NCBI GenBank assembly: GCA_037013685.1
Contig: CM072892.1
Coordinates: 3,782,001-3,846,000 of the forward strand
Source: Acridotheres tristis
Lineage: Eukaryota > Chordata > Aves > Passeriformes > Sturnidae
Direction of reading: 5' to 3'
DNA length: 64,000 bases
The position numbers and the translations under genes are program-made. Below, in pieces: positions 34,209-47,714 of this stretch (positions within the stretch are counted from its first letter, which is position 1; every line of letters starts with the position of its first letter). Under the pieces are notes generated by a model. That model saw only the letters and a program-made list of their open reading frames with translations. It ran no database searches and was not told the DNA's origin.

Positions 34209-36264
34209 AGCTTGCCCCTAGCCGTGCTCTGTCAGCCTCGGGCTCCACGGTTTTGGAAGTTCCTTGGCATCCCAGGAGCAGAGTTGGGGGTTGTCCCCTC
34301 CTTTCCTGCTCCACCTGCCACCTCCCTGCTGCTCAGGGTGGTTTGTATCTTTCTGGGTGTGCACCCTCCAGCAGAGCCCAGTTAAAACCAGTTTACCCCA
34401 GTACAGCAAGAGAGCAGCAGAATTGCTTTATTTTTACCTTTGGAAGCAAGAGGAGTTTTCCAGCAAAAGCCAAAAGTGGGTTTTCTCCTGGATTTGGCTG
34501 CTGAAGTGTGGGACTGTGCTGTTTCCATCCCAGGAGCTGCTCTCCCATCACTCCCAGATCAAATGCAAACAGGAGCTGTGGGAGGCCAGCCCGTCTCTAA
34601 CTGCGTGAATCCATCTGAAGGCAAGAGACAAAATCCCCAAATCTCGAAATAATGAAAACAAAGATATCCAAGTAATAAAATCTGCGAGAAGCACAAAGAC
34701 AACATAACTCAGATCTCAGCTGGCTCAAAGAAAGTGTCCATTAACAAGGGATTAGCAGGAGGGAAGTACACAACCAGTCAATAGGAAGTGAAAACACACC
34801 ACACAGTCACCTAATATCACAGCCCAGTGCAGGGTTAGGATGAAGGATGTGTTGGTAGAGTCAGAATAACAGCTACTCCAGGAATCTATCAAATTAAAAT
34901 AAAAATAAGTGCTGCCAAACCTGCCTTTGCTGTGGAGCCTGGTTCTTAAGAAACCTTGAAAAACAGAGATTTTGCCTGTCTTGGGGCTATCTCCTCACAG
35001 ATTTGGACCTTTGGGGTGCCTTCTTCACACAAACAGGAATAAAAAACCAGTGAGATTGATTATGTTGTCCCCACTGCTTTTCAGCTAGTCTGAAAGGGTC
35101 CCAAACTCTTCCTTCCTCAAATTGCATTGTAATCACTTGTTTGAAAGGCACTGGCAGCTTGTGGAGTATTTCTTCAAAAGCAGGGCAGGAGCAAGTGCTG
35201 TGTAATTAGATATGCAGAGAGCGTAGCGTGTGTGGGTGATACATTCATTTGGAGTAATTCACACACTTGCACTTCCATCGTTATTTAGAGATTAAACCAG
35301 TTCAGCTCCTTAGTGCTCACGTCTGCCCAACACCCCCGTGGACTGCAGGCACTGGGGTCCCTCCTGAAGCCACAGAATATTAAACCCCATCCCAAAATGC
35401 TGCTGTGACACGAGTGTTCACATGCAAAGCCTTATTTTAGTAACTCCCAGTTTTAGCTGCTGTGTGCCAGGAGGATGGGGGAGAGGCTGGGTGGTTCCCA
35501 ACACCCCTCCATGGTGTTTCACAGCCCCTTGGGGGGGGGTCAGCCCAGCTGCATCAGAAACAGGGCCAGCTTCTAAATAGGGGCTTAATCTGAGTTAAAA
35601 TTAAATGGGCTTAATCTGGTCTTAATCTGAAATAATACCTCCGGTGTTCTGGATGGATGGGCAGAGGGACCGGCCCGTCCTTCAGGAGCCCTGGGCAGGG
35701 CTGCCAGGCTGGCTGGCTGGGACAGCAGCACCCTGCTGCCTCCTGGAACCATCTCTGGGTCTCTGTGGCCACCAGCAGCAGTGCTGATCACACCCTCATC
35801 CTGACCACCCTTCTGAGTGCAAGACGGAAATTTGTTGGATTTGCAGGTTTGTGAACACCCTCACAGTCCACAGGAGTCAGTGGAGCTCCTAAACCAGGGC
35901 AGGTGATGTTGGGGGTGGCACACAGCACCTGGATGTGGCAGGTGCTGTCAGGGTCCCCTCAAGGCAGTGGTCACAGGGAAATGGAGCCCTGGGATAAAGG
36001 CTGTGGGTTAGCTGCCCCATCCTGCTGCATGCAGGTGAAACCACTCACCTGAGCCTGGAAGGAAAGGGAAATGCAATGGGTACAACAGGGAGGGTGGGAA
36101 GGAAGTGTGGCAGAGCTCAGGGACAGGGTGACACTGGCAGCCCAAGGGCAGCAGGACCTCGGTGGGCTCAGCCCAGCACCAGGATCAGACACTTGTACTT
36201 CAGACATGAGCAGAAGCAGCAGAAGGTTGTTTCAGGAGCAGATGAGAGGCTCTCCCTCCACCAA
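34209..36264. other. Intergenic, no gene seen
   Basis: Unique noncoding sequence with a G9-type run at 35,531-35,539. Positions 35,180-35,300 look like a small conserved block. Confidence 0.5.
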
Positions 36265-36535
36265 AGTCCATACATTCATAGGAGATCTTGAGCTGGAAGG
36301 GGTCCACAAGGATCAGAGCCCAGCTCCTGGCCCTGCACAGACACCCCAACAGTCCCACCTTGTCCCTGAGAACATCATTCAAACACCCCTGGAGCTCTGG
36401 CAGCCTTGGGGCTGTGCCCATTCCCTGGGGAGCCTGTTCAGAGCTCCATCACCCTCTGAGTGAAGAATCTTTTCCTCATACCCAACCTAAACCTCCCCTG
36501 ACTCAGCCTGATGCCATTCCATGGCCAAAACCCAG
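36265..36535 (-). mobile_element. CR1 LINE fragment, distinct subfamily
   Basis: GAGCTGGAAGGGGTCCACAAGG, CCAGCTCCTGGCCCTGCACAG, GGGGAGCCTGTTCAGAGC and CAACCTAAACCTCCCCTGAC identify the CR1 subfamily whose 3' end reads CCCACAAGGATCA. It is about 270 bases long. Confidence 0.88.
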
Positions 36536-37727
36536 TGAAAGCAAAAGGGGAGCTTTTAACTTCCTTATTGGAGCCAATGTGCAGCTGAGCCCTTCTCCAC
36601 CCCAAAACCATCCCAGCACCCATCAGAGGCACCAGCAGCAGATAAAGACCTTTCCCAGCCCTTCCAGCATCCCCCAGAGAGGGCAGGGAATGCACCCAAA
36701 GCCTTGCATACCTCGCCAGAGGACCTGGGCACCTCCAGCTCAGAGGCTGCTGCTCCCTGGGTTTGCAAACTTAAAGCAAAAGTGTTTTTCAGGACGTGTG
36801 CCTTGAATCCTGCTCCAGCCTGATGGATTTAGGTGAGCATTGGCCCGAGTGGCATCACCTGACATCAGCTGGCACCTCTGGCAACAACTCCTGGGATGGG
36901 GGAGAAGTTTTACAGCTCTGCTTTGCTTTTTGCCTGGCAATTGGCATGCAAACACCCGCTCCCCAGAAAATAATATACATTGTCCCGAGGATTTATGTGT
37001 TACCAGCTGAAATTTATGAGATTCTGCAAGCTCTGCTGGTAGCTTTGTATACTGGAGGTTTCATTTTAGAGTCATCAGCCACAGATTATGACTGCAAGGG
37101 GTGCCTGTCTTTAATCTCATTTTTGAAGGAATAAATGTTATTAGTTTTGATGAATTAATGGTATTTAGGTGTGCAAGGTTAGCATGAATTAATGTCCACC
37201 TATTTCTGTTGTGTGGCTGACTATTGTAAAAGGACTCTGGTAAGCAATCTTTACACGGTCTCTTTTTTTCTTCCCCTTCATTCTTTTCTAATGCTCTTTT
37301 AGGAGCTTAAAAATAATGTTTGAGATTTCTTTTTTTCCTCTTTCTTTTTAAGTAAAAAGAAATATTGAAGATTTTCCCCTGGGTAGAGCTGACATTAACT
37401 TAGCCACTGCTGAGTCACGGAAGGCTAACAAGCATTTGGGAGCCCAACCAAAAAGCTGTGATTTATGGATGCTGCAGGTGGAGGAATAATTCATGGCATA
37501 GCTCAGCTTTCTGGGGAGGTCTGGCATTGCTGAGGATTGTGGATTCAGTGGCTGATGGAAGAGCACCAAGAGAGGAGTTGCAGGGAACCTGCCACCTCCA
37601 AGGTGGGTCACAGGAGTGCAGGGCCACTGGGATCTCCTGCCACTGGAGCCAGGGACCACAGTCCCCTTTATGAGCTGTTCACCTTCTGCTTAAACCATTT
37701 TGTTTTAATTTTACCTCAGAATCATTG
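36536..37727. other. Intergenic with a conserved-looking block
   Basis: Positions 36,950-37,270 are AT-rich, unique and contain TTAATGGTATTTAGG and GAATTAATG-type strings, suggestive of a conserved non-coding element. No gene was seen. Confidence 0.45.
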
Positions 37728-37990
37728 AGTCACAGAATGGTGAGGGTTGAAAGGAACCCTAGAGACCATCCCATTCCAAACCCCTGTCATGGGCAGGGAC
37801 ACCTTCCACTGTCCCAGGTTGCTCCAAGTCCTGTCCAGCCTGGCCTGGAACATTTCCAGGGATGGGACAGCCACAGCTTTTTTGGGCAACCTGTGCCAGG
37901 GCCTCCCCACCTTCACCCTCAGGCAAGAACTTTTTCTGCATATATAATCTCAATTTCCCCTTTTTCAGTTTAAACCCATTACATTCTTCT
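37728..37990 (-). mobile_element. CR1 LINE fragment, 3' end
   Basis: GAGTCACAGAATGGTGAGGG, TCATGGGCAGGGACACC, GGAACATTTCCAGGGATGGG and GGCAACCTGTGCCAGGGCC are all present in order. Confidence 0.93.
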
Positions 37991-38617
37991 TAAACTTCCA
38001 CGTTTTCCTCTGACCAGAATCAACCAGCTCTGATAATTATCAAACCTCATTTCCCCTGGCTGATTCATGATCATTGTAACCTGGCTTGTTTGGGATCCAT
38101 GCTCTCCATCAAGGCAAGTGTGATAACATCACTTTTATGGTGGGGGAAAAAATCAGTGCAAACACTGCATATTTCATGTCCAAATGGTTGTGACAGGTCA
38201 TGTTTTGAATTTCTCTGTGTGGGCTGAGGAGGTTTAACTCTGAAATGGGTGCACAATGTGTTGAAGGTCCTCGCTGCCACTCCATCCTTCACAAGTAAGG
38301 ACAGACAGATATATCTGGCTCTTTCTTTGCCCACCCTGCAGAGAGCTTGGCAGGGGCATTTCACAAGGTTACTGGGGAAAGATTAGACTGGTCTAAGAAA
38401 TTTTTGCCTCTTAGAAGGAGGCTCAGCACAGAGGTTTCTGGTGGCAGCTTTGTACTTGTGAGTGCAAACAGCCTTTCTGAAAACAGGCAGCAATATTCAC
38501 TTCCAAACCTTGAGGAATGATTCCACCAGAAAAAATAATTTTCTGGAATAAAATAAGCCTAAAATTGGGTTCTGAATAGATATGCCATGAACACCTAGAC
38601 CAGATATTTATTTATAG

Positions 38618-38748
38618 ATCCCTGGCAATGTTCAAGGAAGGTTGGAACAACCTGGTCTAGTGGAAGGTGTCCCTGCCCATGGCAGGGGGTTGGAATGAGA
38701 TGAATTTTAAGGTTCCTTCCAACCCAAATAATTCTATAATTCAATGAA
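38618..38748 (+). mobile_element. CR1 LINE fragment, 3' end
   Basis: In sense: TAGTGGAAGGTGTCCCTGCC, CATGGCAGGGGGTTGGAATG and TTCCTTCCAACCCAAATAATTC, ending in the degenerate ATTCTATAATTCAATG octamer tail typical of CR1. Confidence 0.93.
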
Positions 38749-41467
38749 TGTCAACAACCTGGGGACAAGAATATTGATCATTAAAAAACTCGAGATTTCT
38801 CTGCCTTCCCTTGGTCCCATCAACCAGGGACTTGCTCTGTTAAAAGATAACAAGATCTAAGATCTGGCACTGTTATCTGGATGAAAGGAACCTTTAACTA
38901 TTTTTTCCTTTCCTAATGAGGAGTCTCCAGGAGCAGGCAGGGAATGTCTGTGCTGCTGGAAGGATCCAAGTTTTATCATGCATTTACAAAATGCTGTGTT
39001 ATCTGGTGACAGCTACAGAGCCTTCCCCAAAATTTGGTTTGCTACAGTGCATTTGCTGAAAAAAATTGAACACAAAAGATCTGAACCTCTTTACAAGGGA
39101 AGCACCTGTAGTATGTGATAGGCTTCTTTCTCCCATATAGGTATAGTTAGGAATAACAAAAAGTCTGTGTAAAACTGCCTTGAGCTGTTCTTTAAGTTAA
39201 TTATCACTTCTTTTGGTACTATGAATGGCTGTTCAATGACACTGTCAGCGAGTGGAATGAACCAAATTACTTTAATTATGGAGTAATTGCACAGAGTGAT
39301 GGTAATTAAATCTTGATCAGTTTAAGTGAGTGAATTAATTGCTCCAACTTGGAATGCACACCGCAGCAAGAGGAGTTGTTTTGTAGTTTAATTAACATCA
39401 ACCACTGAATTCTTATCATATCTAAAATGCAGACAATTAATGAGTTTGATTCTGCTCTCACCTTAATAGGAACTAGGACAGAATGCATGCTGAGAAAGGT
39501 AGTTGTGGTTGCAAAATGACAGAAAACTTAATATTCCTGTCAGTGGTGGGGATACATTAGCCATACTCTCTGCTTTGCCTTGCAGTGAAATGTGCAAATA
39601 GAAATATTTCCATATAATTAGCTCCTGGCCCCATTTTGTTTCAATACTCTCAGATCTGACGAACAGGAGCCATTGCCAAATTTGTTCATGTTTTCAACTC
39701 CAGCTGCCTGTGTTTCCAGGTGATTTTTAGCCTCTTCTCCCTGTGTTGTCCTGCGTGGTGCTCCCAGCCTGGATAAATGAGCTGCCCCTCTCCTTGTGCA
39801 AAGGTGCTGCCATAATTTCGGGTGTGTGATGGTGACACAGACCACTCCATCATGCAATGTCCACCTTCTGCCTCACCTGACATCCTCCCAAAAGTGACTC
39901 CTCTCATGGGAAGGGCTTTGCTTCTCTTCTTTTCGCTCCTGCCATGATAACATCTTCCTGAAGGGTCAGGGGACACAGAGGTTGTGGTGTTGACTGGTTG
40001 ACAAAAGGGAGGAACGCTGCAAATGTAACCCACAAGTGCTTGCCATGCTTGTGACACTGCTTAAGGGACACTTAAATATAAAGAAGAAGGGAGTTCCCAG
40101 CACATGATGTGTCTATGGGTTCAGAGTATTAATTTTTAGCTTAATCATGGAGATTAGAGGAGGGGGAAAGCTCCCTGCACTGATACCAAATGAGGAATTT
40201 GGCTTAAAGATGTTTTTAAATAGTAAAATATCTGTCCTGAACACCTGCCTGGGGCAGACAGGCAGCTCCATCTTTCACTAGCAGTGTGAGGAGGTGATAG
40301 TTGACTCTGCAGAGAAGCTGGTGGAGGTGGAACCCCGAGCTGGAGCTGCCATCCATGGGGTCACACCCACCACCATCCCACCAGGACACTGATGGCCACT
40401 GGCCAGCATCCTGGAGGGCAGTGGCCACAGTGGCAATGCCATGGCTTCGGTGGCACCGAGCTTCTTTAATTGGAATCTGCACCCCTGAAGTGTCTGAATT
40501 TGACCAAACACAGTAAATTCCCCAATACAGCAAAGCACTCAGTGCTGTGACCAGGGACACTGCCCAGCTGGCAGTGCCACAGCTGCTGCCTCCTCGTTAG
40601 CTCTGATTTCTGCTTCCTCTTTAATTGCTGCTCAGAGCCAGCACTGTCCTGGATCTGCAACGCTGCTCTGCCCAAGGCCAGCTCTTGATCAAATTTTCCA
40701 CATCTCATCCCGACCTTGGTCACATTCCCTCACTGCTTCCACATCCCCACTCGGCTCCATGGCTTGGACACAGGCACAGTCACAGGAGGTAATTCCCTGA
40801 TGAGGGATATCTCCTCTGATTTGAATTGCTGTCAGTGGCAAAACACCATCTTTTGGAAGAGAAAGAAAGGACCTGCCGAATTAGAGGTATTTCTCCATCC
40901 ATTTGCAAGGTTTCACGGAGTTAATTTGAATGCATGGCTCCCGTGGCTGCCATGACAAAATCAGAGCCTCAGAGGTGGCCAAGGAATTCCCATTTGTAGG
41001 GATTTTTGATCCCCTGAGGCATGCTCAGCTTCTGCTGAGGACTCAAGCCACATAAAGGGTTTAGATAGCAGCTCCCTCCTCCAACACCATCAGACTCCCA
41101 ACTAATTTTTATTTCAAAGCATTTTCCTACTGTTTTCCAAAAATAACGTGGCAGCACAATGTCTGGGGCTCACTACCCAGCATCCTAGATTTTCTTTTTA
41201 ACTTTTTTCTCACTTTTTTCTTTGGTGACTTTGCTCGTGGATTGGTGCACGATGTTTGCCTGGGTTATGTCCTGAAGATGTTTGAAGGCAAAAGGGTTTT
41301 TCCATTCTGAAAACTGAGTGAAAGGCCCTGTTGTTTGATTTTTGTGGTGCTGGACTATTTGGCCTAAGGACTTGCAGCAGGTTGAGGTTGCTGTGCTGAA
41401 AGCAGCATCACAACTGATGTCTGTACCAGGAAGAGCTGCCTGAACTGTGTGACAGGGTGGGAAATGT
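38749..41467. other. Intergenic with a conserved-looking block
   Basis: Positions 39,160-39,530 are AT-rich and unique, with ACTTTAATTATGGAGTAATTG at 39,270-39,290, two TAATTA/TAATTG homeodomain cores spaced by about 10 bases. Positions 40,220-40,560 are GC-richer, with repeated GTGGC strings. No gene was seen. Confidence 0.45.
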
Positions 41468-41645
41468 CCAATCACAGAGTCACAACATTCCAGAATGGTT
41501 TGGGTTAGAAGGGACCTTAAAGGTTATCCAGTTCCATCCCCTGCTGTGGGCAGGGACACCTTCCACTATCCCAGGTTGCTCCAAGTCCCATCCAGCCTGG
41601 TCTGGAACACTGCCAGGGATGGGGCAATCACGTTGTTTCACATTT
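41468..41645 (-). mobile_element. CR1 LINE fragment, 3' end
   Basis: CAGAATGGTTTGGGTTAGAAG, CTGTGGGCAGGGACACC and GGTTGCTCCAAGTCCCATCC are CR1 landmarks on the minus strand. Confidence 0.93.
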
Positions 41646-44600
41646 CCCAAACTTTTGGCACTTATTCTGATCCATCCACCCCTTTCCCCACTCTTTCCTC
41701 CCTAGCTTTTACACAGCAGATTTAAGCCCTGAAGGAAGGAGGCTGTGCCTTCATCCCCTTTGGGATCTTCGTTCCACTTCGCCTTTCCCCACAAAGCACC
41801 ACCTTCATGTTGGCACTGGAGGAGAGGCCACACGACCACACAGACCCTGTGCCACCCACCAGCCACCTTTGGGCACCTGCCTGAAGGACCAGGCACAATG
41901 TGTGCCTATGGAAAGACAGGGAAGGAAGGGAATTACCTGTTTTTACTCTAGGGAGGGTCTGGACCCACTTGGAGATGAATTCCTTTCAGCTGCCCTTCCC
42001 TGTGGCTTCTCTGCTGCTCTCCCTACACCTCCTGGATGATGCCAATCCTCTCCAATGCCACTGAGATGACCAGGGGTGACTTGCAGTGGTGGTGGGAAGG
42101 TTTGCACACCCCCCAGTCCCTGTCCCCTCAGCACTCCACCCCTCCTGCAGCACCCTGGCTACCAGGAACGGTGTGGAAATTCTGCTAATCCCATGCAGCC
42201 GTGGAGAGCTTTTCTCCCATTTGCTGGATGTACGAAATCCATATGTCATCAATCTCTTTCTGGTGGCTGGAGCCTGCTCATGAAGCTTAAATCTCTGGCA
42301 TGTGGCTGGGAGCACGAGGGCCAAGTCCTGGTGCCTGCCAGCACAAGCTTCCACCTCCCACTTCTCCTGCTGCCCTCTTGTCTCCTTCCCCTGGCAGCCA
42401 GCACCCCCTGCAGCGACTCTTGGACCCATTTTAGGGGAACCAAATGGTTCCTGTGTAAAGCTGGTGGTGGAGCAGCCCAGATGTGCTGTTGGAGCAAGGA
42501 GGAGGCAGAGCTGGGCAGCTGGCTGTGTGCTTTCCCCTGCGAGGGCATCACCAGTGCTCCAAAATCTGCTTCCCAAACCACCTGCCAGCCCTCAAGCTGC
42601 CAAAAAAGCAATAAATGAAGAGCAGCAGGGTCAGCTGCCTGGCCTCCACCAGCACTGGGGAGCGGAGGCTGCTTAAAAATGATGGCACTGCCAAAATTGG
42701 GGGCAAAAATCAGCCCCTCAGGCTTTCCAGAGGTTGGGCAAAGGAAATGGGCAAAGGGGGCTGCTCTGGGAAACAACCCAGCCCTCCACAGTGGGAATGT
42801 GTGGCTGAGGAGGTGCTGCAGTTGGCAGGAGGAGCTGGCAGAGGCTGGGCACCACCGAGAGGTGACAGACCTGCTGGTGGGGACCGGGGTGCCAGGAACG
42901 CTGCCCCAGCACTGCCAAACTGCCCCTGAGCCCCAGAACCGGCCAGGCACGGAGCAGATGTGGGAGGATGGGGAATGCTGCCACAGAGAGGTGCACAAGA
43001 ACAGGGAATGAAGCCCAGGAACAGCACAGGGTGGGGATGAGGGGAGAATTCACATGGGGTCAGAGCCCTTCTCCCTTTATCTTTGGGAGATTTGGGTAGC
43101 TTACTTTATTTTAGTCCCTTGCAATACATTTATATAAAGCTGCTTTGGGCTGAGTGCTTCTTAGTGCTGGTCTCTGCTCTATTTAAACATAAATGTTTTA
43201 AAGTGCACAGATAGGTTTTTAACAGGGAAAAAATTGCATGTGAATTACATTTATTTCTTGTTTACCCATACGGCTCCAGCCAACACTTATCGACAGATTA
43301 ACTTTCACTAAACTTTCTATGTAATATGTTTTAAAAACCCACTTCAAGTACAGATTCTATTAGTTCCTGACCTTATGTTTTAAGAGGAAGAAAGTGGCTT
43401 TACACCACATGAAATGTGTTAATGCATGGATAGAAGTCCTCTTATCCTCCTGCTTACATTAGGTCCAATCAGGAGAATGGATTACGTTTTTAATAATCTG
43501 ACATTAGTATTAAAAGTAATATTTAAGGCATTAGGATCCATAACTGGTGCAAGTGTGTTCAGAGCTTTCTCTTTGTGTGTGTGCACACACGGCTGGGCTA
43601 AAACATATGTTTATGAAACAATGCATTAGCCCAAAACCTCCCCAAATATATGGGGATAAATTGGGGCAGCAGATTACTGTTGACATCACTTTTTCAATTA
43701 GAGGCAGAGGGAAGATTTGATGGCCATTTTAAAACTGATTATGGAGGACAGGGATTAGAGGCTGTTAGGAGCAGGAGGTCTTGCTCTCCTCTCAGCCTTG
43801 GCCTCCTGGAGCTCTGTGGACTCCAGGAGTGGGTGCTGCTTTATGGGGTGGAATAAGGCCAGAGGCACTGGTGGCACTGGTTCTGTGTACAGGTCCTCTG
43901 TATGTGAGGATGGACCTCTCTGCCTGTCTTGGTCCCTTGGAAACATTGCATGGGATAGGGGAAGAAATTTGGAGTCTATATCCCTAAAATGAATGTTTTA
44001 AGGGAAAGCCAAGTCTTCCCAGCTGGTCTGGGTGGGTAAAAATTGAACCCTGCTAGACTGGATCTCTTCTCTCTGTCTTCACTCGTGGCTGGAGGGACAT
44101 TTAAGCCACCTCAAGCCCTGATGTCCCCTGCATCCCCTGGGAAAGAAAAAAGGGAGCTGGAAAAGAAACAGGGTACACCAAGAGGAGAAAATGGTGTGTG
44201 TGGCCAGCACCATGCAGAGGAGTGGGCTAGGATCTGCCATCCCAGCCAGATTTCTGCAGTGTTTAATTCCCTCCTCTCAGAACCTTACTTCTAGGTCTAG
44301 TTTGTCTAATTGCAGCTTTTAGCACTTCAGGCTCACTTCAGCTTCATCTGCTCAATTAATCATCCTTCCAGAGTCAGAAATCTTCTCCTCATGGGGCACT
44401 CACAGCCCACGGCCACATTACTGCCCACCCTCCCCTCTGCTAAGCTGTAGATTGATCAATGGAATTACTGAGGGTTTTTTTCCACCCCTACTGGTGCTCA
44501 CAGCAAATTTTAGACCTGTCCTATGCTTTAAGAACCCTCCTTGGGAAGCCTAACCTGAGCCTAATGTTCCCATCAGTGCTGGACACAGAGGTAACTCCAC

Positions 44601-46534
44601 GACTGCTGTTTCCTGTTGGCAAGAATTTGAGATCAAAACGCTTCGCCTTTCATTCCTCAGCTGCTGGGAGAGCATCCTCCCTCCTTTCCACACACACCTT
44701 TCTCTGTCACATCTCTGGGACAGCAGGAATTGCAGGGAGCTCCTGGCTTTTCCCCCTCAGACAGCAAATGAGGTTTTATCCTCCCACCATATGTGCAGAA
44801 ACTGTTGTTTGGTGGCAGAAGGGAAATCCACAAGCTGTCCAGCCACTGCACCTGCCTGCTTGGACAGAATTCCCTGCTCCTGTTTGCTCACTGGAGTTCA
44901 GCAGGTCCTGTGCTGAGGGACCAGCTGGGAAATCCAGTGATTACAGGCACAAACAAACGAGCGAGGGGCGGGGATGGGCAGCTCCTCTTTGACCACCACC
45001 AAGGGAATTTTGGCAACACACCACCCCGACTCCTTATTTTAATCCCAGTCAGGGGAAATTCGAGTGAGCCAAAGGAGGTGGGGGACAGGATATCCCCCAC
45101 CCCCCAATCTGGATGGTGACACGTTTTGTCTGGGGGAACACAGCGGTTCGAGGCAGCCACCCTGGGGTCTGCAGACTGTCCTGCCTTCCCCCTGCTCTGC
45201 CACAGCCTCTCCTAACTCTGAGGGGGTGTCTGAGCAGAGCCTCCTTGTCTCCAGCTTCCAGACACAGCAGCTGTGTCAGGGGGCCCTCCTGGCAGCCTCT
45301 CACAGGTGTGGTTTTTGGCCAGCACGGGGGTAAAAAGTGCCAGGTGAAAGGATGGGTTATGCAGAGCTCGTGGTGGTTAGCTGAAAACTTCCTCTCCCAA
45401 AAGTGCTGCAGAGCTGGGTGATTTCTGGGTAGATAAGAGATGAGACTCCACAGATATCTCCATGCCTGGTGTCTCTAGGAAATAACAGGAGTGACTCCTT
45501 GAACTCAGCACCCAATGGATTTCAATCATGTGTAGAGAAATCAAATGAATTTTGAAGGTTTTTCTTAGTTTTCGTGGTGTTCTTTTCTTGGTCAGCTACA
45601 GTGGACAAAAACACAGCCCAGATTAAATGATATTCATGAATAGCAGTGGACATTATTCTGCAAAACCTTTGTTTGGGAAGGTCAAGTTGTACGGCATTAT
45701 CTCATATTTACGAGTGAAAAAAAATCCACAAGCTTCCTAGAAAACAGGAAAAAAGGCTGCAATTACCTCCTCTATTGCAGAAAAATCATCTGTGCTGATT
45801 AAGCTGTTGCTCATTAGCTCACCAGGCTTATCAAGGCCTTTGACCCCAGCAGGAATGATAGCACAGAACATTTGGTCCACCTTGGGTCACCATGCACCCA
45901 TTTTGCCTTTTTAAAAATTTTTTTTTTCCCTGCTAATATCATGTGTAAATATATGCACAGCTGACCCTGCTGGAGAGTCCCCTGTCCCCTGCAAGAGGCT
46001 TCAGTTCCCCTGTGCTTCCTTTCACAGTGTAAGTTCAGGCAGATTTGTGGAAAGCAGGAGATTTTGTTTGCGCCTAAATGTTTTTGTAGGATTTTCCTTA
46101 AAGGCCTTAATGCCATAGAAAAACATCAAGAGGCAAATTCTGCTTTGGGCTACACCAGAAAGGGGAGTAAATCAGCTGAAGGCAGTGAGGGAAGCTGGAT
46201 TTATCCCAGTGGAGGCAGAAGCAGAGCTCAGCCCCTTGCACTTTGCTATTTTCTGCACCAGCAGTTCTGGCCTTTCAGAAATGAGATGCGTTTTTCTCAC
46301 TGTGGCTTGAGAGGAGCCTGCAAATGCCAAATGACAGAAAGCAGAGAAGTCTGAGGCTCCTAAATGAGAAGCTGTGGCAACTTCAGGCGCTGTCGTACAG
46401 AAGCTGCTCTCGGCTTTATGTTAAATGTCGTTTTCTTGTGATTGTCAGCATTTGGAGTGAAAAAGATGCTCAGGGAAGGCTCATTTTACCTCAAATCCAT
46501 GATTGGGCAGTACCAGATTGGAAGATTTGTCTCT
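41646..46534. other. Intergenic, GC-richer left part and AT-rich middle
   Basis: Positions 41,700-43,030 are GC-rich and carry long but domain-free frames on both strands (for example 42,249-42,998 minus). Positions 43,080-43,780 are unique AT-rich sequence that looks conserved. Positions 44,000-46,500 are ordinary noncoding sequence. Confidence 0.45.
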
Positions 46535-46640
46535 TTATGGGATGGGATTTGGAGCAACTTGGCCAAGTGGGAGGTGTCCCTGCCCATGGAACGAGATGGG
46601 ATTTAAAGTCTCTTCCAACCCAAACCATTCCATGAAGATT
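46535..46640 (+). mobile_element. CR1 LINE fragment, 3' end
   Basis: GGGAGGTGTCCCTGCCCATGG and CTCTTCCAACCCAAACCATTCC are the CR1 terminus in sense. Confidence 0.9.
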
Positions 46641-47446
46641 TTGGGGTCCTTCCCACAACATCTCCCACAAGGCAGCTGGTTTGGGCATGCACTTCTCATG
46701 GAGTGCTCTGGCCACATGGGTGCTGAGCAACTGGTGATGTGAATGGGCAAGCCAGGTCTGGGAATACGCCAGGATTTAATCTGGATTTAATGTAATCCAT
46801 TTAATCTGTTTCCTAGCCCGGCCCTCCACAGGAAATGGAGATGGAGCCAAAGTATCCTGATTCTGTTTTTGTGCTTCCTGACCTCTAAGGAGAACAACTG
46901 CAGACCTTGAAATGAGGGGATGGAGCACATCCAGGAGATTTGCCTGGATGTGTGGAGGGTGAAGTTCCACCTGAGCTCTGGGGATGCTGCTGAGCTGGGA
47001 CATGCTCCTGTCAGCCACCAGCATGCTGAAGGAAAAGTGCCTGAGGTTTGGTTTGTTTTTTGAAGCTATGGAGAATCCCACTGTCCCAGCCTGAATTTTT
47101 TGTGAGGTTTATGATTAAATGTTTCAGCCATTACTGCTCGTGTAAGAGAAGAACATTGTCAGGCAACTGTGTTGTGTTCTGCTCCTGTGTAGTAAAAACT
47201 AGTCCCAGGTCTGGGACTAAAGGGGCTGAGCCAGAGATCAGCCTGGGAAAAGCAAACCAGCCCACTCAGCCTAACTCAAAATCCTATTCATGGGCTAACC
47301 TCTCACCTCTCTCCCCTCCAAAACTTGGATTTATTATATTGGAGCTCTCCAGGTAACATGAGCTACCACAGAATGGCATGTCCTGCAGACAGAGGTTAGA
47401 GGTTAGAAGGCCATCACAGGGCTGCTTGGACACAGAGAAATGGGAA

Positions 47447-47580
47447 TCATGGAATCACAGAAAGGTTTGGGTTGGAAGGGACCTTAAAGCTCATCTCATT
47501 TCACCATCCCAGGTTGCTCCAAGCTCCTTCCAAGCTGGCCTTGGACACTTCTAGGGATGGGGCAACCCACCATGTGTCCT
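47447..47580 (-). mobile_element. CR1 LINE fragment, 3' end
   Basis: AATCATGGAATCACAGAAAGG, then TTTGGGTTGGAAGGGACC and CCCAGGTTGCTCCAAGC. The CCATGGGCAGGGACACC block is deleted. Confidence 0.9.
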
Positions 47581-47714
47581 CTATTCCAACACCACCTGCT
47601 GCTCAGCATCTCCACAAGTTCATTTTGGCCACGTATCAACACACCACAGTCCTTGTCTGTAACCTCATCTATGCAGAACAGGGGGAGGAGAAAAGGTCCC
47701 TATCACAATCTTAC

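Noticed and set aside
38060..40330. Faint similarity between minus-strand frames near 38,280 and 40,270 (LLVKDG in both)
   Set aside because: The shared stretch is under 25 bases and flanks do not match; most likely coincidence.
42249..42998. 249-residue minus-strand frame and overlapping plus-strand frames
   Set aside because: GC-rich region where stops are rare; overlapping frames on both strands and no recognisable family.
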